Shown here piece after piece: positions 1-6,028 of a stretch of 6,561 bases of DNA. The translations under genes and the position numbers were made by a program. Source of the stretch: Balneolaceae bacterium (GTDB lineage Bacteria; Bacteroidota; Rhodothermia; Balneolales; Balneolaceae); contig SKWF01000132.1 of the NCBI GenBank assembly GCA_007129085.1, forward strand, positions 1 through 6,561. Reading direction: 5' to 3'. Each line of letters opens with the position of its first letter. Positions within the stretch are counted from its first letter, which is position 1. The notes under the pieces are model-generated. The model made no database searches. It had not been told where the DNA came from and saw only the letters and a program-made list of their open reading frames with translations.

Positions 1-755
1 GTAATAATTTCTCGAGCCTCGCTGATGGGAACGGTACGTTTTGATTTCTTCTGTCCCTTGGCAAGATTTCCGAGCATATCTTGCAGGTTAAAGCCCATCT
101 CTTCCATTCCCTGTGGTCCAAAAAGCTGCATCGTGGGTGTTTTACTTGATGCAACTTCAATCTCTATTTCACGATCTTCAAGATCTCCGTTTTTCAGTTT
201 TTCACGGAACCGCTCGCGTGTACGCTCATTCAACTCCTCATCAGTAGCTTGATCGGCTTTAAAGCCAACTTCACCACTCGTTGCAGAGCTGTTCGGATTG
301 GTATTTCGCTGCGGTTTTTTCTTAACGGGAGGGATCAAAATATCGAGGATCTTCTCCTCCGCAATTTTACGTGCTTTTCCTTTTACCCGCTCCTGCATCT
401 CCATTTTCACCATGTTCAGGGCGATATCGGTCAAGTCGCGAATCATTGATTCCACGTCGCGTCCCACATAGCCTACTTCGGTAAATTTGGATGCTTCCAC
501 TTTGATGAATGGAGCACCGGCAAGTTTGGCAAGGCGACGGGCAATTTCAGTTTTTCCCACTCCGGTTGGGCCGATCATCAGAATGTTGTTCGGGATGATC
601 TCCTCCCGAATTTCGGGATCGGAGTTGAGCCGTCTCCAGCGATTTCGAAGTGCAATGGATACGGATTTCTTTGCTTCGTTCTGGCCTACAATATATTTGT
701 CGAGTTCGGCAACGATTTGCCGGGGTGTAAGGGACTGCTGTTCCACTAAATTCAT
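1..755 (-). CDS. hslU: HslU, ATPase/unfoldase subunit of the HslUV protease (C-terminal part off window)
   Basis: AAA+ unfoldase that recognises, unfolds and feeds proteins into the HslV peptidase in the cytoplasm. The minus-strand reading frame is open from the ATG at 755-753 to the window edge, giving 251 codons, whereas family members are about 440-470 residues. It therefore lacks the end of the I domain, the rest of the AAA+ module (Walker B, sensors) and the C-terminal tail that activates HslV. Visible motifs: Walker A GPTGVGKT at residues 62-69, followed by EIARRLAKL, and the HslU-typical segment FTEVGYVGRDVES at 91-103, whose GYVG (95-98) is the central-pore substrate-gripping loop. 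From about residue 110 on is the charged helical I domain, with a polar Asn/Ser/Lys-rich stretch around 145-172. It starts 6 bases after the hslV stop, so it is co-transcribed with hslV. Identification is secure. Confidence 0.97.
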   Translation of the reverse strand, partial: MNLVEQQSLTPRQIVAELDKYIVGQNEAKKSVSIALRNRWRRLNSDPEIREEIIPNNILMIGPTGVGKTEIARRLAKLAGAPFIKVEASKFTEVGYVGRDVESMIRDLTDIALNMVKMEMQERVKGKARKIAEEKILDILIPPVKKKPQRNTNPNSSATSGEVGFKADQATDEELNERTRERFREKLKNGDLEDREIEIEVASSKTPTMQLFGPQGMEEMGFNLQDMLGNLAKGQKKSKRTVPISEAREII

Positions 756-761
756 AAAAAA

Positions 762-1307
762 CTACTCAATTTCTAAAATACTAAGATTGTGATTTGTATA
801 GATACAAATGTCGGCTGCGATGTTGAGCGATTTATCAACAATTTCGCGGGCGGTAAGGTTTGGGGCATTTGCTTTCAGTGCCCGTGCCGCTGCAAGGGCG
901 TATGATCCGCCGCTGCCGATGGCTAAAATTTGGTCGTCCGGTTCAATAACATCACCCTGGCCGGATATAATCAGTGAGGTCTCTTTGTCCATCACTACAA
1001 GCAGGGCTTCAAGTTTCTGCAGGTACTTATCTTTTCGCCACTCTTTGGCGAGCTCTACGGCTGCGCGCTGCAGGTTGCCGTTATAGCTTTTCAATTTCTC
1101 ATCAAACCGTTCAAAAAGGGTAAAGGCATCTGCAGTTGATCCCGCAAATCCGGCAAGGATGGATCCATCCTGCAGTTTACGAACTTTTTTTACGGTCGAT
1201 TTCATCACGGTTTTATCGAGCGTGGCTTGGCCGTCTCCGCCAATTGCCACCTCTCCGTTGTGAATAACACCAAGTACAGTTGTTGCGTGTAATTTAAAAT
1301 CTGACAT
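762..1307 (-). CDS. hslV: HslV, peptidase subunit of the HslUV protease
   Basis: Threonine peptidase that forms the double-hexamer proteolytic core capped by HslU in the cytoplasm. The 181-residue length fits the family. With the chosen ATG the protein begins [14 protein letters not shown]. Autoprocessing before the TT pair would remove eight residues and leave Thr9 as the N-terminal nucleophile. Numbered from that threonine, the conserved GDGQ aspartate (Asp25) is residue 17 and the VKKVRKL lysine (Lys41) is residue 33, matching the catalytic Asp17 and Lys33 of the family. [26 protein letters not shown] and DICIYTN are further HslV signatures. A TTG at 1322-1320 would add five residues. The ATG is preferred because it gives a normal short propeptide. 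The gene lies 23 bases after rng and 6 bases before hslU. Confidence 0.97.
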   Translation of the reverse strand: MSDFKLHATTVLGVIHNGEVAIGGDGQATLDKTVMKSTVKKVRKLQDGSILAGFAGSTADAFTLFERFDEKLKSYNGNLQRAAVELAKEWRKDKYLQKLEALLVVMDKETSLIISGQGDVIEPDDQILAIGSGGSYALAAARALKANAPNLTAREIVDKSLNIAADICIYTNHNLSILEIE

Positions 1308-1330
1308 TAATGGGGTTCTCAAAAATTTCT

Positions 1331-3073
1331 TTAGGATTGTCGGCTTCTACTCGGTCGGGGACGCTTAGATCGTGATGATCGACTGCTTTTCCCGTTTCCA
1401 TTGCGATCATTCTTGGAGTAGTAGTCTAACTTCTCCTTACGTTTTTGTTCCATAGATTGATCTTCGAGCTGTACTTCGTGAGCCTCCAGAATTTTCTCGA
1501 TCGACTCATCCCGCCAAACGGCATCGGTAATATCGAGCTCTGATCCCTTCAACGTCGCTTTAAATTCATTAAGCGATGTATTCTCATCAGCAATAAATGT
1601 GATTCGCATTTTGTAGCGAAGCTGCCATTTCCAGCGCGGACTAAATATCCCCTTGGTTAGGAAAGATTTGAGGTAGGGGTTTACATAAATATCAACCGCC
1701 CGGTATTGCGTGCTGTACTTCAGCTTGCTAATCCAGCTTTCGATATCGGTAATAATAGTATCCTGGCTAACAACCGATCCCGATCCGCCGCACATTGGGC
1801 AAACTTTCGATACGGAGTTAACCACGCTCGGCCTGATACGTTGACGCGTAATCTGTACCAGTCCAAAATCACTCATTCCAAGAATGTTGGTTTTGGCCTG
1901 ATCTTTTTTAAACTCTTTTTTGAGCTCGTCGTAAATTTTCTTTCGGTTTTTATCATCCCGCAGGTCAATAAAATCGACTACGATAATCCCACCAATATCG
2001 CGAAGGCGAAGTTGCTTGGCAATCTCTCGCGCCGCTTCCAGGTTGGTTTTTAGGGAGTTATCTTCCTGCTTCTGCTTGGCGGCGTACGGACCGGAGTTAA
2101 CATCTACTACGTACATCGCTTCGGTCTGCTCAAAAATCAGGTATCCGCCTGATGGCATACGTACGCGAGGGCTAAAGATGGAGTTTACATCATTACCTAC
2201 ACCTACGCTATCAAATACATTTTCTTTGCCCTTGTAGAGCTGAACGCTCGGCAACATTTTTGGCGCGATCTGTGAAACGTAGCTTTTAATCGATTTATAT
2301 AGCTGATAATCGTCAATCAGTACGCGATCGTACTGCTTGGCAAAAAGGTCGCGAATCAGGCTCTCAGTAATATCGAGATCTTTGTACAGCAGGGTAGGAG
2401 GGGTCGACTCTTCAAGCTTGTTGAGCATCTTTTCCCACTTAACCAGTACCGTTCGCATATCTTCTTCGATAGATTCTTTATCCTGGCCCTGCGCTACAGT
2501 ACGCACAATTACGCCAAATCCGTCGGGCAGCATATCACCCACCGTCTTTTTCAGGCGTCTTCGCTCTTTGTTATTGTTGATTTTTTTGGAGAGCGCAATG
2601 TATTCGCCCATAGGAATCAAAACGAGAAATCGTCCTGCAATGGTAATATCGGTTGATACCCGTGGCCCTTTAGAACCGATCGGTTCCTTTACAATCTGAA
2701 CCAGCAGGTTCTGTCCGTTGCGAAGAAGTTTACCGGCAAGCATCTGCTTGTCGTAATTGGAGAGTTTGTTAAAATTCTTCAGGTCCTTCTCTGCACTTTT
2801 GGAGATCGCTTTCTCGCCGTTCATCATCTTGATGTACTGTCCGAGGTGGTCTCCGGCATCAGAGAAGTGGAGAAAAGCGTCCTTTTCCATGCCTACATCA
2901 ATAAATGCGGCGCGGATTCCGCCCATAACTTTATGGACACGGGCGTGGTAGATATCACCTACCGTCCGTTGATTCTCTTCTGATTCTATGAAAAGCTGCG
3001 CTAACTCACCATTTTCTAAAAGCGCTACCCGGGTCTGTTTTCCCGAGGAATGAATAATGATTTGGTTCTTCAT
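1331..3073 (-). CDS. rng: Ribonuclease G/E family endoribonuclease
   Basis: Single-strand-specific endoribonuclease acting in rRNA maturation and mRNA decay. It has 580 residues; E. coli RNase G has 489. Order of parts: N-terminal strands of the RNase H-like fold (1-36), S1 RNA-binding domain (about 37-130, with VGDIYHARV and [16 protein letters not shown], and a lysine-rich insertion near 85-112 longer than in E. coli RNase G), the 5'-sensor and RNase H-like region with [11 protein letters not shown] at 133-143, and the catalytic DNase I-like region. The metal-binding aspartates are visible as Asp324 in VVDVNSGPY and Asp367 in [17 protein letters not shown] (Cys425, Cys428) is the Zn-link that holds dimers together. 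The last 35-40 residues form a Lys/Arg/Ser-rich, probably disordered tail. The start is constrained: the in-frame codons just upstream run back to a TGA with only the 3073 ATG as a standard start. No Shine-Dalgarno lies at normal spacing; a GGGAGG is 24 bases upstream. It is probably the first gene of rng-hslV-hslU. Confidence 0.95.
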   Translation of the reverse strand: MKNQIIIHSSGKQTRVALLENGELAQLFIESEENQRTVGDIYHARVHKVMGGIRAAFIDVGMEKDAFLHFSDAGDHLGQYIKMMNGEKAISKSAEKDLKNFNKLSNYDKQMLAGKLLRNGQNLLVQIVKEPIGSKGPRVSTDITIAGRFLVLIPMGEYIALSKKINNNKERRRLKKTVGDMLPDGFGVIVRTVAQGQDKESIEEDMRTVLVKWEKMLNKLEESTPPTLLYKDLDITESLIRDLFAKQYDRVLIDDYQLYKSIKSYVSQIAPKMLPSVQLYKGKENVFDSVGVGNDVNSIFSPRVRMPSGGYLIFEQTEAMYVVDVNSGPYAAKQKQEDNSLKTNLEAAREIAKQLRLRDIGGIIVVDFIDLRDDKNRKKIYDELKKEFKKDQAKTNILGMSDFGLVQITRQRIRPSVVNSVSKVCPMCGGSGSVVSQDTIITDIESWISKLKYSTQYRAVDIYVNPYLKSFLTKGIFSPRWKWQLRYKMRITFIADENTSLNEFKATLKGSELDITDAVWRDESIEKILEAHEVQLEDQSMEQKRKEKLDYYSKNDRNGNGKSSRSSRSKRPRPSRSRQS

Positions 3074-3092
3074 GTAGTAAATATAGTTTCAT
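3006..3092 (-). other. Possible 28-codon upstream ORF overlapping the rng start
   Basis: This ATG is preceded at 5 bases by GGGAGG, the best Shine-Dalgarno-like sequence seen next to a start in the window. The frame reads [15 protein letters not shown] and continues to a TGA at 3008-3006, 68 bases inside rng in a different frame. No family is recognised and the product is not claimed to be functional. The ORF matters because ribosomes loaded here would translate across the rng ATG and could either couple to or interfere with rng initiation. It may equally be chance. Confidence 0.25.
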
Positions 3093-3097
3093 CAGAA

Positions 3098-3103
3098 CCT
3101 CCC
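3098..3103 (-). promoter_or_regulatory. GGGAGG Shine-Dalgarno-like site ahead of rng
   Basis: The minus strand reads GGGAGG here. It is 5 bases from the ATG of the 28-codon ORF and 24 bases from the rng ATG, too far for normal use by rng. It may serve the short ORF, act as a standby ribosome site, or be fortuitous. Confidence 0.3.
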
Positions 3104-3255
3104 GATGTTGATAGGTAGTACAAGAAAAATGGGCTGCTATTCTCGCAGAAATAAACTCCACAAGTTGAAAAAGAAAGGAATAGCGACCTTCAGGAGAGGC
3201 TACAGATGTGTTATAATTCCAATTAGATGTACAATGTGATGGTCCACAAACAAAG

Positions 3256-3268
3256 TTTGTTGAACAAA
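3256..3268. promoter_or_regulatory. Candidate operator dyad, rng-proximal copy
   Basis: TTTGTT-G-AACAAA is a perfect 13-bp dyad with 6-bp half-sites. It lies about 190 bases before the rng ATG and has a second copy 83 bp farther upstream. The symmetry suits a dimeric DNA-binding protein. No known operator consensus is claimed. Confidence 0.35.
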
Positions 3269-3280
3269 AAGAAGTATCCT

Positions 3281-3300
3281 CCGAGCGGGAGACCGCTTGG
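3281..3300. repeat. Eight-base-pair hairpin with a four-base loop in the rng leader
   Basis: CCGAGCGG-GAGA-CCGCTTGG pairs over eight positions, one of them a G-T wobble when read on the plus strand. The loop reads GAGA (a GNRA loop) on the plus strand and TCTC on the minus strand. There is no T-run after the stem on the minus strand, so it is not an intrinsic terminator for minus-strand transcripts. If the candidate promoter is real, the hairpin sits in the 5' leader of rng mRNA. Confidence 0.55.
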
Positions 3301-3319
3301 AAGGGGTAAGTCAAATACC

Positions 3320-3350
3320 AGTATAAAAAGTGTAAAGCTTTGTTAAACAA
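3320..3350 (-). promoter_or_regulatory. Weak candidate promoter for rng-hslV-hslU
   Basis: On the minus strand TTGTTT (3350-3345) is followed after 19 bases by TATACT (3325-3320). The -10 is good, the -35 modest and the spacing slightly long. It would give a leader of roughly 240 bases before rng. The region is AT-rich, so chance matches are likely, and primary sigma-factor promoters in Bacteroidota-like bacteria follow a different consensus. Confidence 0.2.
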
Positions 3351-3351
3351 A
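3339..3351. promoter_or_regulatory. Candidate operator dyad, rng-distal copy
   Basis: TTTGTT-A-AACAAA repeats the rng-proximal dyad exactly except for the central base. It overlaps the -35-like element of the candidate rng promoter, so a bound protein could block or modulate initiation there. Confidence 0.35.
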
Positions 3352-3467
3352 AGGTTATAAATATACTTGATGTTTCTTCTGTGGATTAACCATACTTAAT
3401 AATATAGGGGAAACTTACCAATAATTAAATGTTGATCTATTATTTTTGGGAATGTTGTTATGGGAAA

Positions 3468-3499
3468 TTAGGTGATTGGTTGATTAGGAAGTTAGGACC
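3468..3499. repeat. Four imperfect tandem 8-mers
   Basis: The plus strand reads ttaggtga, ttggttga, ttaggaag, ttaggacc in immediate succession, all fitting TT(A/G)GG followed by a variable triplet. It is non-coding and forms a short low-complexity array, probably made by slippage or belonging to a dispersed intergenic repeat. Confidence 0.5.
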
Positions 3500-3560
3500 T
3501 ACGAGTCGCAGATACCGACACTTCGGTGAGTTTGGGCGGAGTATTCCTCTTTTAACCCAT

Positions 3561-3677
3561 GCAGTGAAATCCCGGTAGAGTTCAGTGCCCCATCCCTGTC
3601 CCTTCCCCATCGCAAAAGCACGACAGGGAAGGGAACTCAATAATTTATTTCTCAATATCTTTCAAGGAAATCACTGC
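3561..3677. repeat. Nested palindromic element of about 117 bases
   Basis: Three inverted repeats lie one inside another: gcagtga/tcactgc (3561-3567 with 3671-3677), gagttc/gaactc (3578-3583 with 3633-3638) and tccctgtc/gacaggga (3593-3600 with 3622-3629). An alternative nine-base pairing, tcccttccc (3599-3607) with gggaaggga (3626-3634), competes with the innermost stem. The whole could fold as one branched or interrupted stem on either strand. It may be a REP- or MITE-like repeat, or a structured RNA. No family is recognised. Confidence 0.45.
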
Positions 3678-3876
3678 GTTAAGTGAACATCTTCGATACT
3701 TCAGGCACGATTGGAAAAATGAACGCGAAAGAAAAAATAGCTAAGTAAATTGATCAAAGAGAATAATCTTAGGCAAGAAGTAAGTGTCGTTGATAGAAGC
3801 AAGAGAATCGCATCTTCTCTGCCTACCGGCGTATCCGCACGGGGTTCCAATTGAAAGTGTTGGAATTTTAAAGCCA

Positions 3877-3917
3877 GACTCTTCCAGGATTTCGCTCCGC
3901 TCAAACTCTTGAAGGTC
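3877..3917. repeat. Imperfect hairpin just downstream of murA
   Basis: The arms 3877-3892 and 3903-3917 pair over about 15 positions with one bulged base, two mismatches and a wobble. On the minus strand the ten-base loop reads GAGCG twice in tandem. It lies 30 bases past the murA stop, where a terminator is expected, but the sequence after it (tggctttaaaat) lacks a T-run. It may protect the 3' end of the murA mRNA or be part of an intergenic repeat. Confidence 0.4.
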
Positions 3918-3947
3918 TTCCGTCCCTCAACTTCCACGAAAATTATC

Positions 3948-5216
3948 CTACTCTTTTACCCTCTCAACGGATGCACCAACACTGTTCAGTTTCTCCTCGA
4001 GGTTTTCGTAGCCGCGGTCGAGGTGGTAGACGCGTAGCACTTCTGATTTACCTTTTGCTGCCATGGCGGCCAGAACAAGACTGACGCTGGCACGCAGATC
4101 GGTACTCATTACGGAGGTTCCGGACAGCTTTTGGCCACCTACAATCTCCACACGGTTTTTCTCTACTTCCAAATTAGCTCCCAACCGGTTCAGTTCCGGC
4201 ACATAGCTGAACCGGTCTCTGTATATCGAATCGGTGATGCTGCTTTCGCCGGCAGCCTGGGTCATAAGTGTAGCCCACTGCGCCTGCAGATCGGTAGGGA
4301 AACCGGGGTAGATAGCAGTTTTAACGGATACTGGTTTGATTTTACCATTGGGCTTTACGCGGATCGTTGTGCCATCAATTGTGAACTCCGTGCCGACTTT
4401 TTTAAATACTTTTGGAAATACGCCAAGATCTTTCGGCTTGCAGCCGGTGAGCGTCAGGTCTGAGTCAGGATGCATAGCGGCGGCAATCATAAACGTGCCG
4501 GTTTCAATACGGTCGGGATCGTTATCAACGTCAACTCCGGTGAGGGTGTCTACTTTTTGAATGGTAATGGTATCGGTACCGGCTCCTTCGATATTTGCCC
4601 CCATTTTTGAAAGCGTATCGCAGAGCAGAACCACATCTGGCTCTTTGGCAGCATTTTTAATGACGAACTTTTCAGCCCGTTTTACGGCGGCCAGAACAAG
4701 ATTAACAGTCGCTCCAACACTGCTCGGTTCAAGCTTAAATTCACCGCCGGGCACGGTTTCTTTAGGGAATGATCCAATTACGTAACCTTCATCGAGTTCG
4801 ATGGAGGCTCCCATGGCTCGCAATCCCTTCAGGTGAAGGTCCACCGGGCGAGGGCCCCAGGCGCAACCGCCGGGCAGGGAAACTTTCGCATTTCCGGAAC
4901 GCCCCAATAGAGCTCCCAGCATGTAGAACGATGCCCGCATTCTCCGCACAAGATCGTACGGTGCTTCGGGCAAATGTAGATTTTCAGGGTTGATGGTGAG
5001 CCTATTGGCATCCTCATCAAACGTAACTGAAGTACCGGTCACTTTAATTACCTCGTTAAAGGTGTAGATGTCCTTCAGTTTAGGTACGCGGTTAATGGTT
5101 GTGGGAGAGTCGCCTAAAATAGCCGCAGCCATCAGAGGAAGAGCCGCATTTTTTGATCCACTGATTGGAATCGTGCCCTTCAGTGGGGTAGGGCCTTGAA
5201 TTTTAAATTTATCCAC
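3948..5216 (-). CDS. murA: MurA, UDP-N-acetylglucosamine 1-carboxyvinyltransferase
   Basis: Transfers enolpyruvate from phosphoenolpyruvate to UDP-GlcNAc in the cytoplasm, the first committed step of peptidoglycan precursor synthesis. Its 422 residues match the family (about 420), in the two-lobed EPSP-synthase fold. Key residues are present: Lys22 in SGSKNAALP, RRMRAS at 91-96, the mobile-loop cysteine Cys118 in GGCAWGPRPVDLH, Arg123, Asp309 in YPGFPTDLQAQ, Arg375 in TDLRAS and Arg401 in YHLDRGYE. Cys118 is the residue that fosfomycin alkylates, so sensitivity of the enzyme is expected. The start is a GTG at 5216-5214. It gives the canonical N-terminus MDKFKIQGPTPLKG, and no early ATG exists. 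The start lies within the last codons of the biotin carrier gene (8-base overlap) with no Shine-Dalgarno, which suggests translational coupling. It is the last gene of its group. Confidence 0.97.
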   Translation of the reverse strand: MDKFKIQGPTPLKGTIPISGSKNAALPLMAAAILGDSPTTINRVPKLKDIYTFNEVIKVTGTSVTFDEDANRLTINPENLHLPEAPYDLVRRMRASFYMLGALLGRSGNAKVSLPGGCAWGPRPVDLHLKGLRAMGASIELDEGYVIGSFPKETVPGGEFKLEPSSVGATVNLVLAAVKRAEKFVIKNAAKEPDVVLLCDTLSKMGANIEGAGTDTITIQKVDTLTGVDVDNDPDRIETGTFMIAAAMHPDSDLTLTGCKPKDLGVFPKVFKKVGTEFTIDGTTIRVKPNGKIKPVSVKTAIYPGFPTDLQAQWATLMTQAAGESSITDSIYRDRFSYVPELNRLGANLEVEKNRVEIVGGQKLSGTSVMSTDLRASVSLVLAAMAAKGKSEVLRVYHLDRGYENLEEKLNSVGASVERVKE

Positions 5217-5718
5217 GGGGAGTAATTTCTAACAAAGGTTGATTTTTTTCTACGCTGTCACCTACTGAAACGGAAATCTCATCAATTGTTCCGTCGCAAG
5301 GGGCTTTTAATTCATTCTCCATCTTCATCGCTTCCAGGATCGCTACCGGTTCGCCCATCTCCACTTCGGCCCCTTCATCTTTCAGTAGATCAAGGATTTT
5401 ACCCGGCATCGGGGCATTTAGCACGCCGATCGATTTCTCTGCCATCGTTTCAAAGCCGAGTTTTTCAAGCAGCAGCTCCTGTTCATTTTTTACCGTGGCG
5501 GATGACCACTCTCCATCAAATGTAAACTCTACATTTTGCCCGTTGGAGGATACATTATCAATTTTAAAAAGGCGAGTGCCGATACGCAGCAAAAAGCGCC
5601 CGTGCTCCTGTTTTATCAGTTCGTAGGAGTGGGTTTCGCCATTTAGTTGGGCGGTCTGTTGGTCGGGGTTGATGGAGATCTCAAACGTCTCGTCGTTCAG
5701 TGTTGTTTCAAACTGCAT
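5209..5718 (-). CDS. Biotin carboxyl carrier protein of an acyl-CoA carboxylase-type enzyme
   Basis: Carries CO2 on biotin between the biotin carboxylase and carboxyltransferase parts of a biotin-dependent carboxylase. The C-terminal 70 residues are a biotinyl domain: NAPMPGKI at 101-108 and the biotin-attachment motif ILEAMKMENE, with Lys132 as the modified residue. The first 90 residues are beta-rich and rather acidic, and resemble the connecting (BT-like) region next to the biotinyl domain in propionyl-CoA-type carboxylases. There is no long Ala/Pro linker as in classical AccB. The 169-residue length suits the separate carrier subunits common in Bacteroidota-like bacteria. The substrate cannot be told, because no carboxylase or carboxyltransferase gene is in the window. 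It overlaps the upstream wHTH gene by 11 bases and murA by 8. An oxaloacetate decarboxylase or pyruvate carboxylase role is possible. Confidence 0.88.
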   Translation of the reverse strand: MQFETTLNDETFEISINPDQQTAQLNGETHSYELIKQEHGRFLLRIGTRLFKIDNVSSNGQNVEFTFDGEWSSATVKNEQELLLEKLGFETMAEKSIGVLNAPMPGKILDLLKDEGAEVEMGEPVAILEAMKMENELKAPCDGTIDEISVSVGDSVEKNQPLLEITPRG

Positions 5719-5980
5719 GGCGCTGGATGCTTGTTAAACCGTTTTTGGTAGCTTTAAAACAGAATTTATCGATGTTGTCGGAGTCGTAAAACGGGGAGAC
5801 GGAAGTCTCCAGGTCTTGATCAAACACCTCAACATAGCCGTGGTTAATCAGCTTCATCAGGTCATCCCGAATGGTGCCAAATGTGTAGCCCGTTTCGGTT
5901 TCAATATTTGCAAACGTTTCCGGGTAAATAAGCTCCCGCAGGATCGTCCGTTCCGATAAACTAAGTTTTTCTTTCTTCAT
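5708..5980 (-). CDS. Small winged-helix-like protein, function unknown
   Basis: A 90-residue basic-to-neutral soluble protein with no signal peptide or membrane segment. The pattern fits a winged helix: helix 1 LSERTILRELIY (8-19), helix 2 around TFANIETETGY (22-32), a likely recognition helix TFGTIRDDLMKLINHG (33-48), then wing strands YVEVF and DKFCFKATKNGL (71-82), the last resembling the end of a wing in MarR/PadR/ArsR-like folds. Specific family membership is not recognised. Its stop lies 8 bases inside the biotin carrier gene (11-base overlap), so the two are made together. It could regulate this group or the carboxylase genes, or be a non-regulatory winged helix. It starts at the ATG at 5980, 48 bases after the lipoprotein gene. 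Confidence 0.7.
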   Translation of the reverse strand: MKKEKLSLSERTILRELIYPETFANIETETGYTFGTIRDDLMKLINHGYVEVFDQDLETSVSPFYDSDNIDKFCFKATKNGLTSIQRHAV

Positions 5981-6028
5981 GAGATATCGAAGATAGCGCG
6001 TGCAGAAGTGAATGACAATTGTGAATTG

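Larger units (their letters stand above)
3252..3354. repeat. Pair of imperfect 20-21 bp direct repeats flanking a hairpin
   Basis: Copy 1 is 3252-3271 (aaagtttgttgaacaaaaag). Copy 2 is 3334-3354, which matches it with one inserted base and two substitutions. They bracket a 62-base segment whose centre carries a strong hairpin. Each copy has a perfect dyad inside it. The layout could be two regulator sites, or the ends of a small duplicated or mobile module. Confidence 0.55.
3074..3947. other. 874-base spacer between murA and rng, rich in palindromes, no credible gene
   Basis: The open frames here are short, start without ribosome-binding signals (apart from the 28-codon ORF near rng) and have compositions typical of non-coding DNA, so none is called. 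Contents from left to right: the rng leader with a GGGAGG site, two TTTGTTnAACAAA dyads flanking a GAGA-loop hairpin, an AT-rich stretch (3350-3460), four tandem 8-mers, a small hairpin accga-cact-tcggt (3514-3527), a nested palindrome (3561-3677), a 6-bp inverted repeat agagaa/ttctct (3802-3820), another ttccaa/ttggaa (3845-3865), and an imperfect hairpin next to murA. The density of inverted repeats contrasts with the packed genes on both sides and suggests dispersed intergenic repeat elements. That origin is inference. Confidence 0.6.

Noticed and set aside
1706..2053. Plus-strand open frames inside rng
   Set aside because: They are antisense shadows of a clearly conserved gene. The same holds for the plus-strand frames over hslU, hslV, murA and the biotin carrier.
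3093..3350. Upstream extension of the frame that contains the 28-codon ORF
   Set aside because: The part above 3092 passes through the hairpin and direct repeats, starts without a ribosome site and resembles no protein; only the short ORF from 3092 has a start signal.
3458..3655. Minus-strand open frame of 65 codons
   Set aside because: It runs through most of the nested palindrome and the tandem 8-mers, so the apparent protein is best explained as translated repeat DNA.
3846..3865. ttccaa/ttggaa inverted repeat as a murA terminator
   Set aside because: Only six pairs, with a nine-base loop and no T-run on the minus strand.
3701..3937. Minus-strand open frame of 78 codons right after murA
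   Set aside because: No recognisable family, it spans the hairpin at 3877-3917 and two other inverted repeats, has no ribosome site, and has the odd composition of a translated repeat.
6016..6028. caatt-gtg-aattg inverted repeat after the lipoprotein stop
   Set aside because: Five AT-rich pairs with a three-base loop and no T-run are too weak for a terminator, and the next gene follows within 48 bases.
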